Source: Monocercomonoides exilis (taxonomy: Eukaryota > Preaxostyla > Oxymonadida > Polymastigidae). Taken from it: a stretch of 64,000 nucleotides of DNA. Shown in pieces: positions 12,452-24,300 of the stretch. Both the position numbers and the translations under genes were made by a program. The stretch is taken from the NCBI GenBank assembly GCA_001643675.2, contig LSRY02000014.1, positions 1,350,001 to 1,414,000 of the forward strand. Direction: 5' to 3'. Below the pieces are notes generated by a model. It was not told the DNA's origin. It saw only the letters and a list, made by a program, of their open reading frames with translations, and ran no database searches. Each line of letters opens with the position of its first letter. Position 1 is the first letter of the stretch.

Positions 12452-15391
12452 GGCTAAGAAAGCGCTCTTCAAAATCTTGAATAATTCTGATCATGCCCAT
12501 AACTGCAATTGAGATGTCTTTTCTCCCTTTCTTGCTTCAACATCAGATTTTGTTGCTTCTCTCTTCAAAAAAGGCAAAAAGGATAAAATGTTATCTTTAT
12601 GAAGAAAAAATATATGAAGAATCCAAAAATAAAAAAGAGTGAATATATGAAAGATAAAAAGAAAAGAAAAGAAAAATATTTCCATTGCATACTCTTTTAA
12701 TCCACATGAAATGTATTTTGAAAGGATGAGAAATGATCCCAAATCGAAATGATATTGAATAGATTTTGCAAACAAATGCTGGAAAAAACATGGAGGAATT
12801 GAATTCCATCATAAGAAGCAAACTCTCCAGCAAAAGGAGAGATAATGAGCGTTGAAACAAATGAACAGGGGAAATGTGAGTTGAAAATGGAGATGCGCTT
12901 CGATTTTGCAAAAGATACCAGAAGCTGTAAAAAGGCATTGTTGATCGTTCGAAGAAGATGATGATTGAGAAAATTGTGCATCTTCCACTCCAATTTGAAA
13001 AAATGATCTTCTGAAATCACTTTCCTTCAAAATTCCTTTCCATTTATTTTTCAACTTTCAAGAGACATTTTCTTGTTTGACTCAGTATTTTTCTTCTTCT
13101 TTTCTTTTTCTGTTTCACTGTTTTCTTTTTCCTTTTTCCTTTCTTCATCAACAATTTGTTCATCTTCTTCACAAGCATTCTCTTCATCATTTGATTGCAA
13201 TTTCTTCATTCTTCAACATTTTTGACTCAATGCCTGCATGTTCTGCTCCTTCCTTCTCTTCCTCTTTCGAAATAAACAGCATCCGCTCATTCCTGCAAAA
13301 ATCATTTTTTTATCTCTTTATCTTGATAAATTGGCGCATTTTCCTTGAATTATTTTGATGGAGGCGTTCAGAGCATTTTTCTTGCTGAATCTTCCACATC
13401 TCAACTGCAGGGAAGCTGCTGAAAATCGATGTTCAAACTGAAGGCTGAAGAAATGAAAATGTGAGAGGAAACTCGCCAAAAGCAGAAAAAGCAGTCCAAG
13501 AAATTGAATCTCTTCAATACATCAGCACGAGCCTGCAAGAATGCACAACGAAAATATCAAATGCTATTGTCATTTATTCTATTTCTTGGGAAGATAAAAT
13601 ATACCATCATGAAAAAGAGAAGGCAATAATGAATTAAATGCGAGGAAACAGAATATTGAATAAATATTTGAATAATTACTCAAAATGAAGTTCAATGCAA
13701 ACCTCACAAGCACTTCAAGCAAACAATTTCTTGCAAATGATATTCTTTGTTCAGTGTTCTAAAAGCTTTCACCAATGTTGCAATTGAACGGAAATTCAAC
13801 TTTGCTGTTGCCTTTTGCTTGGCCAATCCTTTCTTATTTTTCTGATATTCTTTTTTATTGTTTTATTCCTTTTTAAGTCCATTTCTTTCGTTAATTTCTT
13901 TGATCTTCTTGGAGTCCAATCTGCCTTTATGCTTTTTTCCTCATTCGTCAAACAGCTCCCTTTGCCCAAAATTCTTTCAATCAGATCAAAGATTTCTTTG
14001 CTTTGCTTTTCCTTTCGCTTTTCCATTCAAATCATAAACCATTTTCCAATGTCTTCATTTGTCTCGTTTTTTCTCTTTTGCATCATTCACAATTTTTTTT
14101 GGAGGCATTCCATTCAATGCCATTCTTCTGTCCAACTTTGCAGCAAGCCTTCTTAGCGAACGGCTGTGAGGCGAAATTTGACTTTTCTTCTGAAAAAGAA
14201 CTTATCAATGGAAAATGAATTAGAAGAAAGCCATTTGCATTCACCAAAACAGAAAATAAGAAATTGAAAAATTGTAATTAAAAGCAAACTTTGATTTCTC
14301 AGCCACCAAAGGAAAATGGTAATTTGTTTAAAAAAAATGGTTGTTTTCTGATGAAAATGAATAATGTCAGTGATAAATCCAATGAAGATGGCACGAATCA
14401 ATAAAACTGAAAGCCTGTGATAAAATAGAATAAAAAGAATGCTGGCAAAAGGTAATCCCAAGTGTGCATCTGGATGCATAAGCGCAGAAAACGGATGAAA
14501 TTCAAGATTCTGAGTCTTGAAGCTTTGATGGATGAGGCTTTCAGAGGAATTCAAAAGAATAATGAGCATTTCACGAAGTCCACTGCCCTTTTGTTGAAAA
14601 TACAAATAGGCTTTCAAATGGAACGATATGGGTGATTCCGCATCCTTCAATTGAATCACAGACATTTTCCATTTTCCTCATTTAAGTTTGCACTTTTCTT
14701 TCTTTTGAGCGCATAACCCGAAGTAAATGTACTATTTTCCTTTTCCTGAGTGTGAGAGACGTTTGATTTTTTGTGTGTATTATCGCACTGAATGTTCAAA
14801 TTGTTGCTGACACCAAAATCCTTTTCAGCAAAAAAATGCAAATTTTGAGTTTTAAGGCTTTGCTCGATTTGAAAATGTTTTTTCCACGATTTATGGTCAA
14901 TTGCATCCCAGTTTTGAATTTGCCAATAAAGATGATAACGAAGAAAACGAAATAATTTATAAAATTGGTAAAAGATATCTTTCCACTCGATTTGGTTCAT
15001 CGAAACAACGTCCATTTATGCGATTTTTGATGGTAACTCCATTTTCTCGTAAAGCAGCACTCACTTCCGCTTTAATGGCAAAGATTTTGGAAATTAACTC
15101 TGAATGAAAGATTCTATTTTATTATGGGGAAACTGAATTTTTTGGATGAAACAAAAAACATACACAATTTCCATAATTTGGAAAAGTGCAAGCTCGAATA
15201 AAACAAAAAAAAAAAATATTATCCTTTTTTAAATTTGTGGAATAATTGACAAATTTCAAAAAAAAGTTGCTATTGAAAATCCAGAATGCGAAGGGAGAAA
15301 TAAATATTTCTTTAATAATGAAATCTTTTTTTTTTTATTTTTATTTTTTTTTTAATTTTTTTTTTTTTTTTTTTTTTTTTCGAGGAAAATA
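12452..15391. other. Gene-poor interval with decayed coding-like fragments
   Basis: No gene can be assembled. Several short open segments have protein-like composition. A minus-strand Glu/Lys-rich stretch near 13060-13200 includes DEENACEEDEQIVDEERKK. Another minus-strand Lys-rich segment is at 13796-14026. A plus-strand segment at about 14905-15107 ends in RKAALTSALMAKILEINSE. They lie in different frames, lack consistent splice signals and match no family I recognise. They are best read as remnants of duplicated genes. A long poly-T tract sits just before 15381. Confidence 0.4.
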
Positions 15392-16071
15392 CACCAATAA
15401 TTATTCAACATCGAAAAAGTTTAATTCAACATCGAAAATTCTTTATCATCAAAAAATTTGAAAAAAATTTAAAAATTCATGCTCATGTCAGTTTCTTTTA
15501 TTTCGAAGTTTTATTTGAGAAATTTGTCAATTTCAATTAGAAAAATATTTTTTGGCGTTTTTTGGTGTTTGAAAGTGTGAAATAGTGGAAATAGGATAAA
15601 ACTGAATTATTGTAAAACTCTTTTCAATTATTCGGGTGATTATAAGGAATTTGAGCAAAAAATAAAAGTGATAGGATAGTTCATGATCTTGTTTTTTGTG
15701 CAAAAAGACAGAAATTTTTTTCATTTTTGAAAACGTAATGTTTGGAATTTCATTTATTGCATTGGAAACTGATAAAATAAAACATTTTCAATCTTCAAAA
15801 TGAGAAAAGAATCGACTGATATCAGTCTTTATCATAGAAAACAGTAGTTAAAAACATAAGAAAATCATTTCCAATAATAAAACATTTGTTATTATCAACA
15901 TTTGTGTTAATGAAAATATTTTGGTTTTGACTTAAATTGAAATTTTGAACAAATAATCTTCTTTTTCGATTTAGAATTTAACATTTTCGATTTCGAATGA
16001 AAGTTTTCCGATTTCGAATAATAAATTTCGATGTTGTTTAAAACTTTTTCGATCTTGAATAATTTTTGGTG
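15392..16071. mobile_element. Mariner-type non-autonomous element (680 bp, TA target duplication)
   Basis: Terminal inverted repeats of about 50 bp: the left end begins CACCAATAATTATTCAACAT, and the right end is its imperfect reverse complement ending GAATAATTTTTGGTG. Both ends abut a TA dinucleotide (15390-15391 and 16072-16073), the duplication expected of Tc1/mariner superfamily insertions. The interior has no transposase frame. It is AT-rich and carries several copies of a TTTCGATTTCGAA-like motif near the right end, possibly subterminal binding sites. It would need a transposase supplied elsewhere. Confidence 0.75.
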
Positions 16072-16639
16072 TATGTGTGTGTGATTCAGAAATTTGAAAT
16101 AACCCTCTGATTTATTTTTTCACAAAAAATTATAAGTGTGTTATTCATTTTGATTTTGAATGGTTAATTTAAATATTTTTAACTCTCGTGGGATGAAATG
16201 TTGATTTTTTCTTTTCCCTCTAACGATTTGACATTGGCATTCCTAGTGTTCTCTGGAACATGAAACATTGAATTTCTCCATTCTGAACGTTGCTGTTGTG
16301 AATAATAAGCGGTAATGCATTATAATGTTATTATGTTTTATCATTTATGAATGATTATAATTATTGGGACCTGCAAAAATGAACTTGAATTTTTTTATGC
16401 GAATGCAAAGATTTCAATCTTTCCTGATAATTTTTCAACTCAATTTGAGAGACAAACGAATGAATAAAAAAATTCTCATGATGAAATAAAAAATGATTTT
16501 CATTAATAAAAATAAATTAAAATGAGAAATTTTCTTATAAAAACTCCCAAATGTTTAATTTCCAGATTCATAAGAATATGTCAGATTCTCATGAATTCAT
16601 TGTGATCAATCTGTTAAATTTGACCATGATACAGATCAT

Positions 16640-16654
16640 CACATATTGAATGTT

Positions 16655-16691
<37 letters not shown>
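16640..16691. repeat. Poly-T tract
   Basis: A near-pure T run of about 30 bases, immediately upstream of the foldback element at 16751. Confidence 0.85.
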
Positions 16692-16692
<1 letters not shown>

Positions 16693-16750
16693 AATCAATT
16701 TATCAAAAGAATTTTGATTAATCACTTTTGATGAAATAACAAAACAACTA

Positions 16751-16892
16751 CAAATTTGACATTTTGATCAAATTTCTGTTCTTGCTCAAGTAATCTCACA
16801 AAAATGGAAATAAAAGCATTATCGAGCACTTATTTTCATTTCAGTGAGATTACATGAGCAGAACCAGAAATTTGATCAAAATTTCAATTTTC
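16751..16892. mobile_element. Foldback (MITE-like) palindromic element
   Basis: The left arm contains TTTTGATCAAATTTCTGTTC and CTCAAGTAATCTCAC. The right arm contains the reverse complements GTGAGATTACATGAGCAGAA and AGAAATTTGATCAAAA, giving nearly 48 paired bases. The centre also pairs imperfectly (AAATGGAAATAAAAGC with GCACTTATTTTCATTT), so almost the whole 140 bp folds on itself. There is no coding capacity. It directly abuts a copy of the R1 repeat. Confidence 0.65.
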
Positions 16893-16902
16893 TGTTTTAT
16901 TG

Positions 16903-17167
16903 ATGGAAAATACAAACTTTCAAGAATTTTTTGCACAATGCATTTATTTTTTTGAATCTCTCGTAACTTTTCAAACTTTTTCAGATTTCGAAATAAATTG
17001 GATTTTCATGTATGCAAATCAGAATCATTGTTACAATAACAGAAAGTTTTATGACCTCACATGTATTCCAAAAAATGAACCCATTTTATTCATGTTTTTT
17101 GATCACATAAGCTGTATCCACTGTGTATAATTTTTCAATAAAAATGATTTCAGAAATATATTTTGCA
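16903..17167 (+). repeat. Dispersed repeat family R1, copy 4
   Basis: Begins GGAAAATACAAACTTTCAAG, contains the exact GATTTCGAAATAAATTGGAT block of copy 1, then TTTTATGACCTCACATGTAT and a 3' end (TTTTTTGATCACATAAG, ATAATTTTTCAATAAAAATG) that parallels copy 2. It lies about 14 kb from the other three copies, so the family is dispersed rather than a local duplication. Confidence 0.6.
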
Positions 17168-17950
17168 GCTTTTCATAAAAATAAACACAAGAAATCTTTC
17201 AGAAAAATTACTCATTTGTTTTTAAGAAACATTTAAAAGATAAGTTGCAAGCATTTATGATAAAATTTCCAATCTCTATGAACAAAAAAAAAGTAATTTT
17301 TTTAAGTAACTTTGAAAAAGGATAACACAAATATTTCTAAACTTTTTTTAATTGAAAAAATAGAAGCTTTATTTATAATTTGTTTCTCTTTATTCATTTT
17401 GGTTATTATTCAAAAATTATTAAAAAGAAATCATTAAAATCTTTTTAAAATTTTCGTATTTCATTTGGGACAGAATTCTTTCAGTTGTGAAAAAATCAAT
17501 GATTTGTTCCATATTGTTTCTGAAATCGTAGAATTATAATTCAGACATTATCGTGCAATCTTGAATATAGAAAAATAAAAAATCAAGAAAAATCTTTGAA
17601 AGAACTGTGTGGAACAATATTCATATAGCGAAAAATATCGTCCCATTTCATTATTTGAATGTTTTTTTTTTGTGAAATAATAAAGAAAAATATTTGAACA
17701 ATTCAAAGAATTTCAAAAGTTTATGTGGAAAAATATGACGAAAGAAAAATTGTCTTTTCAATTTGAATAAAGTCTAATATTTCGAAATTTTTTTGAAATA
17801 AAAATTTCAACAAATCGAACTTATTTGTTTCAATAAGTTTTCTCATGATAAAGAATGAAAAAAATATACACTTTTTGAAATATTTTATGTTTCCAAAATA
17901 ATCACATACATTCATTTGTGAAAATGTTTTCAGTGCAATATTCTATTACT

Positions 17951-17991
<41 letters not shown>

Positions 17992-18365
17992 AAAATAAAA
18001 TAAAATAAAATAAAAAAAAAAAAAATAAATAAACATAAACAAAATATACTAATTTTAATTAGTTAATTTAAAAAAAATAATATCACAATTAGCAAATAAA
18101 ACAAATTTAATTTATTAGTAATCAACACTTATGCCCTCGTCCAAAAAGAATATTTTCATCCATTCGAAACACAACATCGTCACGTCTTTGTAAGCTTTCA
18201 AATTATTATGAACAATAATTTCTGTATCAAAAAATAAATTTATAAACATAATTTGAAAGAAAGACATCTAAAAATTAACTAAAAGAATTGTAATTCTTCC
18301 AAAACTTAATATGTTTATAAAACAATAAAACAACAGAATTTTCAAAAAAAAATCAACAAGCTTTA
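17168..18365. other. AT-rich spacer downstream of nitroreductase-like gene
   Basis: No gene seen. It contains a poly-A tract of about 37 bases at 17952-17988 followed by AAAAT repeats. The rest is AT-rich sequence with short meaningless open frames. Confidence 0.6.
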
Positions 18366-19215
18366 TTAGTTATCTATTTCTTTAATTTCTCCCTTCTTCC
18401 TGGGATCTTCTCCCTCTTTAATAATAATTATGTTGTCCATTCTTCTTGGCATTGAAACTTTCTTAAAATCAGGAGAAGGATGTCCAATAGATAAAGACAT
18501 AACTAATGAATATATGACATATCAAGAAATAATAATAATTTTGTATAAAATGAAACCAAGATCAAGATTCGACGGTATACAAAGATATTCTCTGACAATT
18601 TCATTGCCAAACTGTCGTTTTGGAAAAGAAAATCTTAAATAACGAGAATTATTAATAAAACGAATAAAATTAAACCAGTTTTGTCAATGCACATGGGCAA
18701 GTACTTAGTCCAAACGATTCAGCTGCTAATAACATATTTTCAAACGCAATGCCAGCATCCACAAATTTTGTGAAATACCCATCAGTCCTCACAAAAATAT
18801 GGATCACTGTTGGGGCTCCATAAAAAATTCTTTCCAAAGCTCCTGCTGTGTCTATACCATCAAAACATGTTGGAAGTTGCTCAAGTGCTATTTTTTCAAT
18901 TTTCATTCCCATTTCAATGTTTAAATTTCTGTTTTGAATAAGATAAAAAACACATGGTTGAAGATTCCTTGCTGATACAGCAAGGCGCCCAGCATCAACA
19001 ATTTTCAACGCAATTTCTTCTGGGATTTGAAACGGTAAATACTAATATTTTATGCTATCTCATGAAAAGCTTCGAACGAAAGGATTAATATTACAAACTT
19101 TTCTGCAAGTCCTCCTATTTTTTATCAATTCTAATATTTCTGTTGTTTCTGTTTGACTTAATCGTGCAAGCATATCTTCTTTTTGTTCATTTTCGTTTTC
19201 TTTTAACGAGTTCAT
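18366..19215 (-). CDS. Nitroreductase-family flavoprotein
   Basis: Four exons (19215-19099, 19041-18676, 18611-18557, 18502-18366) joined in frame over introns of 57, 64 and 54 nt give 224 residues. Family landmarks appear in order: the N-terminal FMN-binding RRTCRKYLPFQIPEE stretch, AGRLAVSARNLQPCVFYLI (the R..A.SA.N.QP motif), YGAPTVIHIFV, then AGIAFENMLLAAESFGLSTC, which packs the FMN site, and a C-terminal LSIGHPSPD..K...PRR. The family reduces nitro compounds or quinones with NAD(P)H using FMN; the actual substrate is unknown. Length and motif order fit a typical 180-220-residue member. The start is the only ATG after an in-frame stop. Confidence in the family is high; the third-exon boundaries are the least certain. 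Confidence 0.85.
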
Positions 19216-19612
19216 GTGCTTTATTTCAAAATTTTCAAAGATATCATTCCCATTCCTTTTTTCTTAAAAGAATAAAAAAATTTTTTTTTCGCAATATTCA
19301 AAGAAACTGAAAACAATCCAAATTTATTACAAATCCAAATATCTTAACGAAATAATTAATTTATTGAGATTTTCCTATATAATATATGAATGGATTATTC
19401 TTGCTGTTTTCAATATTAAAAAGCAAATATTTGATGAAAATAAAATACTACAAAAGAATGGGCGAATGAAAATACTGAAAAAATTCAAAAAAATATCAAC
19501 TTCAAAGATTTTTTGATCAAAATTCTTATGCAATTAAACTTCTTTAAAAAAATTGAGAAATTTCTAATTGATCCTTTTTTCAAATTTTGCAGTATGCAGA
19601 AATAGTAAAATA

Positions 19613-20434
19613 CTACGCTGTACTTGTACCATCTGCTCCGACAGATGGATCAGCATTTGAACCTGCATTTGATTCTTGTTCAATTTCAATTTCAACGGCA
19701 GGTTCCTGTTGAGATCCTCCAGCAGATTTTTGAGCATCATTATTAGCTGCAGGCTCTTCGTAATAAACTGGCTGGGCTGGCTGAGCAGGTTGCGCAGACT
19801 GTGCGGGCATTTCAGTTGATTTTGATGTTGATTGTGTTGTATTACCAGAAGGCTGGCTTTTTGCTCCAAGAAGAGGTCCTGGCTTCTCAACTTTATTTAT
19901 AAAGTGGAAAACAATATATACAACACCTATTATAAAATTGAAAAAAATTGAAATTTGAAAAAACATTGTAAAAAAAAACTATTTTGAAAAAGTATACCCA
20001 GAACAACAACCAATGATCCAAAAATGTAAACTGGAATATTAGCGCCTGACCAACAGATTACACCACAGCTATTAAAATATAAAAAATGTTAATTTGCTAA
20101 ATAAATAAATAAAAAAAGAAACAACAAACTATAAGATGTAGCAACCGTATCCCAACCAATTGTCCAATAAAGCGAAATTTTCCATGATAATTGCTGGACG
20201 GAACAGCACATATGTTACCAATATAACTCCAAATAATATAATAAATAGTGAGCTCACAAGACCTGAAAACAGTGTTTAAGAAATACTTTAAAATTCAAAA
20301 TATCATTTTTAATTCACACTTCCGAAATAAAAATTGCTAAAGAAATTGACTATGAACCAGCAAAGTCCACAACCACCAATGAAAACTCCAGCACAAATAT
20401 CAATTATGTTCAAAACAGTATCAATTCCAACCAT
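19613..20434 (-). CDS. Four-span membrane protein, probably COPI-associated (TVP15-like)
   Basis: Four exons (20434-20320, 20262-20130, 20068-19998, 19926-19613) joined over introns of 57, 61 and 71 nt give 210 residues. Four hydrophobic segments are visible: IIDICAGVFIGGCGLCWFIV, SLFIILFGVILVTYVLF, a span around GYGCYILYCGVICWSG, and VYIFGSLVVVLGVVYIVF. The cytosolic tail is rich in Pro, Gln, Ser and Glu (PAQSAQPAQPAQPVYYEEP). Size, four-span layout and the segment around RPAIIMENFALLDNWLGYG resemble the COPI-associated/TVP15 family of Golgi membrane proteins. That assignment is by pattern only and the protein could belong to another small tetraspan family. It sits 397 bp upstream of the nitroreductase-like gene on the same strand. 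Confidence 0.7.
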
Positions 20435-20663
20435 TGATTATTAATATATAAATTATGTATCTTTCATCCGAAACCCCTAATATGTAATAATATCTGTGAA
20501 TTTTTCTTCAAAAATTTCTCATTTCCATTTCTATTTCTACTATTTATTTATTTATTTATTTTGAAGCAAAAATTTTTACAAAAAACAAAATGCTGATGAA
20601 TATTAAAAAAAAAAATACTTAAATATTCATTGTTGTGAATAAATGAGAAAGTTAACATAAAAT

Positions 20664-21189
20664 TTAAATGCAATCACGTATCTTTTGTGCTAAAGCTGCA
20701 AGTTCTCCTTCTTTTGGTGAAAGAGAAGAAGTGGTAAATTTAAGTCCAAGTTCCTTTGATGAAGGATCTGATTCTTTTGGGATGAGATGAAAATGTGCAT
20801 GCATAACAACTTGTCCCGATGATGCTCCATTATTTTGCAAAATGTTAAAATCTAATTCCTTTCCCTTCATTTTTTCTAAGCCTATTGATATCTAACCAAA
20901 AATCAAACGTTTTTTAAAAAAATGTCAAAATTACCTTTTTCAAAGCAACTATCACTTCTGACAAGTAATCATCTGGAATATCCTTTATTTTTTGACCATG
21001 ACATTTTGGTATTACAAGGACATGACCTTCACTTGCAGGATTTAAATCTAAAAATGCAATTACTTTATTTGTTTCATATACTTTATTTGAGGGAATTTCC
21101 CCACTAGCAATCTTAAAATTTGAAATTAAAAATTAAATTTAAAATTAAAAACAAAAGCCAACTTTGCAAAATATGCAAGAATCTGACAT
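20664..21189 (-). CDS. HIT-family nucleotide hydrolase (HINT-like)
   Basis: Three exons (21189-21163, 21111-20935, 20891-20664) joined over 51- and 43-nt introns give 143 residues. The N-terminal CIFCKIASGEIPSNKVYET, the central FLDLNPASEGHVLVIPK and the histidine-triad HAHFHLIP at residues 99-106 are diagnostic of the HIT superfamily, close to bacterial and eukaryotic HINT/Ap4A-type hydrolases. The triad histidines act on nucleoside phosphoramidates or dinucleoside polyphosphates. The two-cysteine CIFC start could hold a zinc ion, as in HINT relatives. The first exon codes only nine residues, a microexon typical of this intron-rich genome. It is transcribed divergently from the PUF gene. Confidence 0.92.
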
Positions 21190-21304
21190 TCAGAAATAAG
21201 CAAAATGATCAACCCCATGAATTTTAATTTTCCATTCATATACTATGGTTGGATCTTCTTATTTTTATCTTCCCTATTTTCCTGAGATATTTGAAGTTTT
21301 CAAC
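21190..21304. promoter_or_regulatory. Short divergent promoter between HIT and PUF genes
   Basis: Only 115 bp separate the two opposed start codons, or 55 bp if the PUF protein starts at an in-frame ATG at 21245. Both 5' leaders and any core promoter must lie here, which implies very short UTRs. No TATA-like or initiator motif can be named with confidence. Confidence 0.5.
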
Positions 21305-24300
21305 ATGAGCAATCCCCTTAATGCGGATCAATTTGAGCATGGTTCGCAGCAAATGCAGGAAAATACGCAATTACAGCAGGTTTCCCTTCGATCTTTCCTT
21401 GCCTTTTTCACCATATGCTTTGCTTAAACTTGTGTTTATATGCATTTATTTTCGTTATTTTCGTGCAACTAATATATTATAATGATAATGTTCAATTAAT
21501 GAATGAAATTTATTTGTTGTTAAATCTGATTTTTAATGATTTCGCAAATTTTATCCTTTTTCAATTTAAAGAATTTCCAAACACTGGATTCAACGGTTCC
21601 TGGGGACGAAATGGCGTGTCCACTACAAATGATTGAAACAGAACAAGGTATTTTCACTTTATTTATTTATGTTGTTAAAGTATTTTTTCTTTATTTTTCT
21701 CAGTATGTTCATTTTTTATTTGATTTCAGTGAATAGATAATTTTAACTGAATTGAAAATTGATATTTTGATGAATTATTACCTCAAATATATTTTAAATT
21801 AGAATCAATTCTATCCACGTCAAGGACAGTCGTTATCTGCTCAGTTACAAAAAACTGGACATCCATCTCTTTATCATTCATTAGGAGGATATTCACCATA
21901 TTTTGGTCCTCAATCATTTGATTCACCTATTCTTTTCGGAACGCCTCTTCAAACGTTAGCACCAACACCAAACACTTTTCTGAATGGGCATATAAATTCT
22001 CCAGGGCTCCAGACACCTCCAACACGTCTTTCAGGAGCGGACCCCTCATTGTTTTCTCCTTTACCATCATTATTTGGTGATAATGAAGATCATGCTTTCC
22101 AGTTTAATGAAACAACACATGGGTTCGATTTGCCAATGCTCCCATTTTCTTTTACACAAAAAAAACAGGGCCAACAAGCCTCTTCCTTAGCTCGTGCACA
22201 CACTACAAACAATGAAATCGGAGACCAAGTGTATTCTCCGCGAGGCGAATCTGAAGCATCACCTGTTCTTCCGCCTTCGTCGCCTCCTCCTTCGACGTCG
22301 TGTGTGCAGCTGACTTCCTGCGGAGACACCCACAGCGAGTTGAATTCCGGCATGCCGAAGTCCCATCACTCGCAGTCATCGCCTCCGGCTTCGTCAGATC
22401 TTATCTTCACCACACAAACAGGAGCTGAAGCAGAACTGACAGGAGCAGCAGCAGGAGCAGCAGGAGCAGCAGGAGCAGAAGGAGTTTCCGATATTTCTTC
22501 AGCAGGCGGAGAGAACCAAATGTCCACTTCGAATGTCACTTCACTCACTTCCCTGTCTTCTTCTCCCTCTTCTTCTACATCTTCTTCTTCTGCTTCCACT
22601 TCTCCTTCCTCCCAAAATCAGCCTGTCTCCCCCTCATCTGCACTGAACTACCCACGATCTTCATTCTCCTCTTTAATTTCTTCGCTCAGCTCGCCCTTCG
22701 ACTCCCAGTTCCCCAAGCCGACACTTCAGATACCCAATCAATCAGCTATTGGTGGAAGCAACATGTCTAACACTGCTAATACTGTAAATGCTTCTCATAA
22801 TTCGAATACTTCCCTTGCTTCTGCTGCGCAGCTGTCATTCTCCACCTCCCCCCGCAACCAGTTCATCACACCCGGAACCTCCCCTTCCTCCACCTTCATC
22901 ACATCAAGCTCTTCTCAGATGTCTGACCCGACCTCAGCCACTGGCACATACAGCTCCACGTCACCTTCTCCTTCGTCGTCGTCTTCTTCTCCCCCGTCTC
23001 GCGTCTCTACATTTTCTGGCTCTGGCTCAGGTTCTTCTTCACTCATTTCGCCTTTTTTTGCTCCGGAGCTTTCGTATGAGAACAGCCTGCAGACTGAAAA
23101 TGGGCTGTTTGGGATGGACTCCACGGGAAATATGCGAACGTCGCCTGCTTCTTTGCATGCGCTGTCGCCTCTGCCGCCACAGGCACACGGGCAGTTCATT
23201 CAAGGGCAAACCTCAGGAGTATACCAATCTTCTCAGTCTGTACAATCTTTGTCATCATCAGCATCATCATCTCCATCATCTTCCTCTTCTTCTTCCTCCT
23301 CCTCCTCTTCTTCTTCAGCAGCGTCTCCTTCCTCTCTGCTTGGCGCCGCTGCCTCGCAAAGCTCGTTTCTGTCTCAGCACTATTCACAAGGCGTCATCAG
23401 CACAGGAATGCCCAATTCAGCCCATCCTTCGTTCTCCTCCACCTCACCCACTATTTCCTCCTTATCCCCCTCAGCCTCTGTGTCTTCCTCATACATCGGC
23501 CATGGCTCCTCTGCTTCTCCCCCTCCTCTTCCTCCTTCTGCTTCTCTCTCTGCTTCTGCTTCTAATTCAATCTCTGCCTCTATTTCTGCCTCAATCTCAG
23601 CTATTGGCTCTGGCTCTATCTCTCTTTCTGGCCCTGAAGCAAGCTCTCAACAGATGGGAATGTCACACATTGCTTCTCTTCCATTCAAAAGCACTTTTTC
23701 CTCCGGTTCTGCAAGAATGCCCCATTACTCGCCAGATCGAGAGCCTTCTCTTTCTCCTTCGTTCTGCTCTGAACTGGGCATGAATCCTCAGCCACACTCG
23801 CCTTCTTCGCCTTCTTCTTCGCTTTCGTCTGCACTTTCTTCTGCGCTTTCATCTGCTTTTTCGTCTTCTCCTTTGCCTTCGCCATCTTCCCCGCCGCTTA
23901 CTGCATCTTCGCTGGGTGTATCATTTGACCGCTCTCCACAGCTGATTGTGTCGAAAGCAGAGGAAAGCCAGCAGATGCTGAGGGAGTCGATGCTGCTTAG
24001 ACATCAACATCAGCATCAGCATCAGAATCAGCATCAGAATCAACAACATCAGAGTCAGAATCAGAATCTCAGTCAGAGTCAACATTTGCATAGCCAACAC
24101 ACTCAACAGAGACAGAATGCACAGGGCAGTCAGAGCAGACAGCAGAATAGGCAGGCAATGAATCAACTTAATAATCTCAATCAATTCAATAGCCTCAATC
24201 AACAGCAAAATATACAAAACATCCAAAACATCCAACAACTGTCTCAACAGCAACAACAATCTCAACATCAGCATCAGCACCACAACATAGCCTATCATGA

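Noticed and set aside
12491-14665. Several 70-170-residue minus-strand frames upstream of the giant membrane-protein gene
   Set aside because: Phe/Ser/Leu-rich composition typical of AT-rich non-coding sequence, overlapping each other in different frames, with no motif and no splice connection to the signal-peptide exon.
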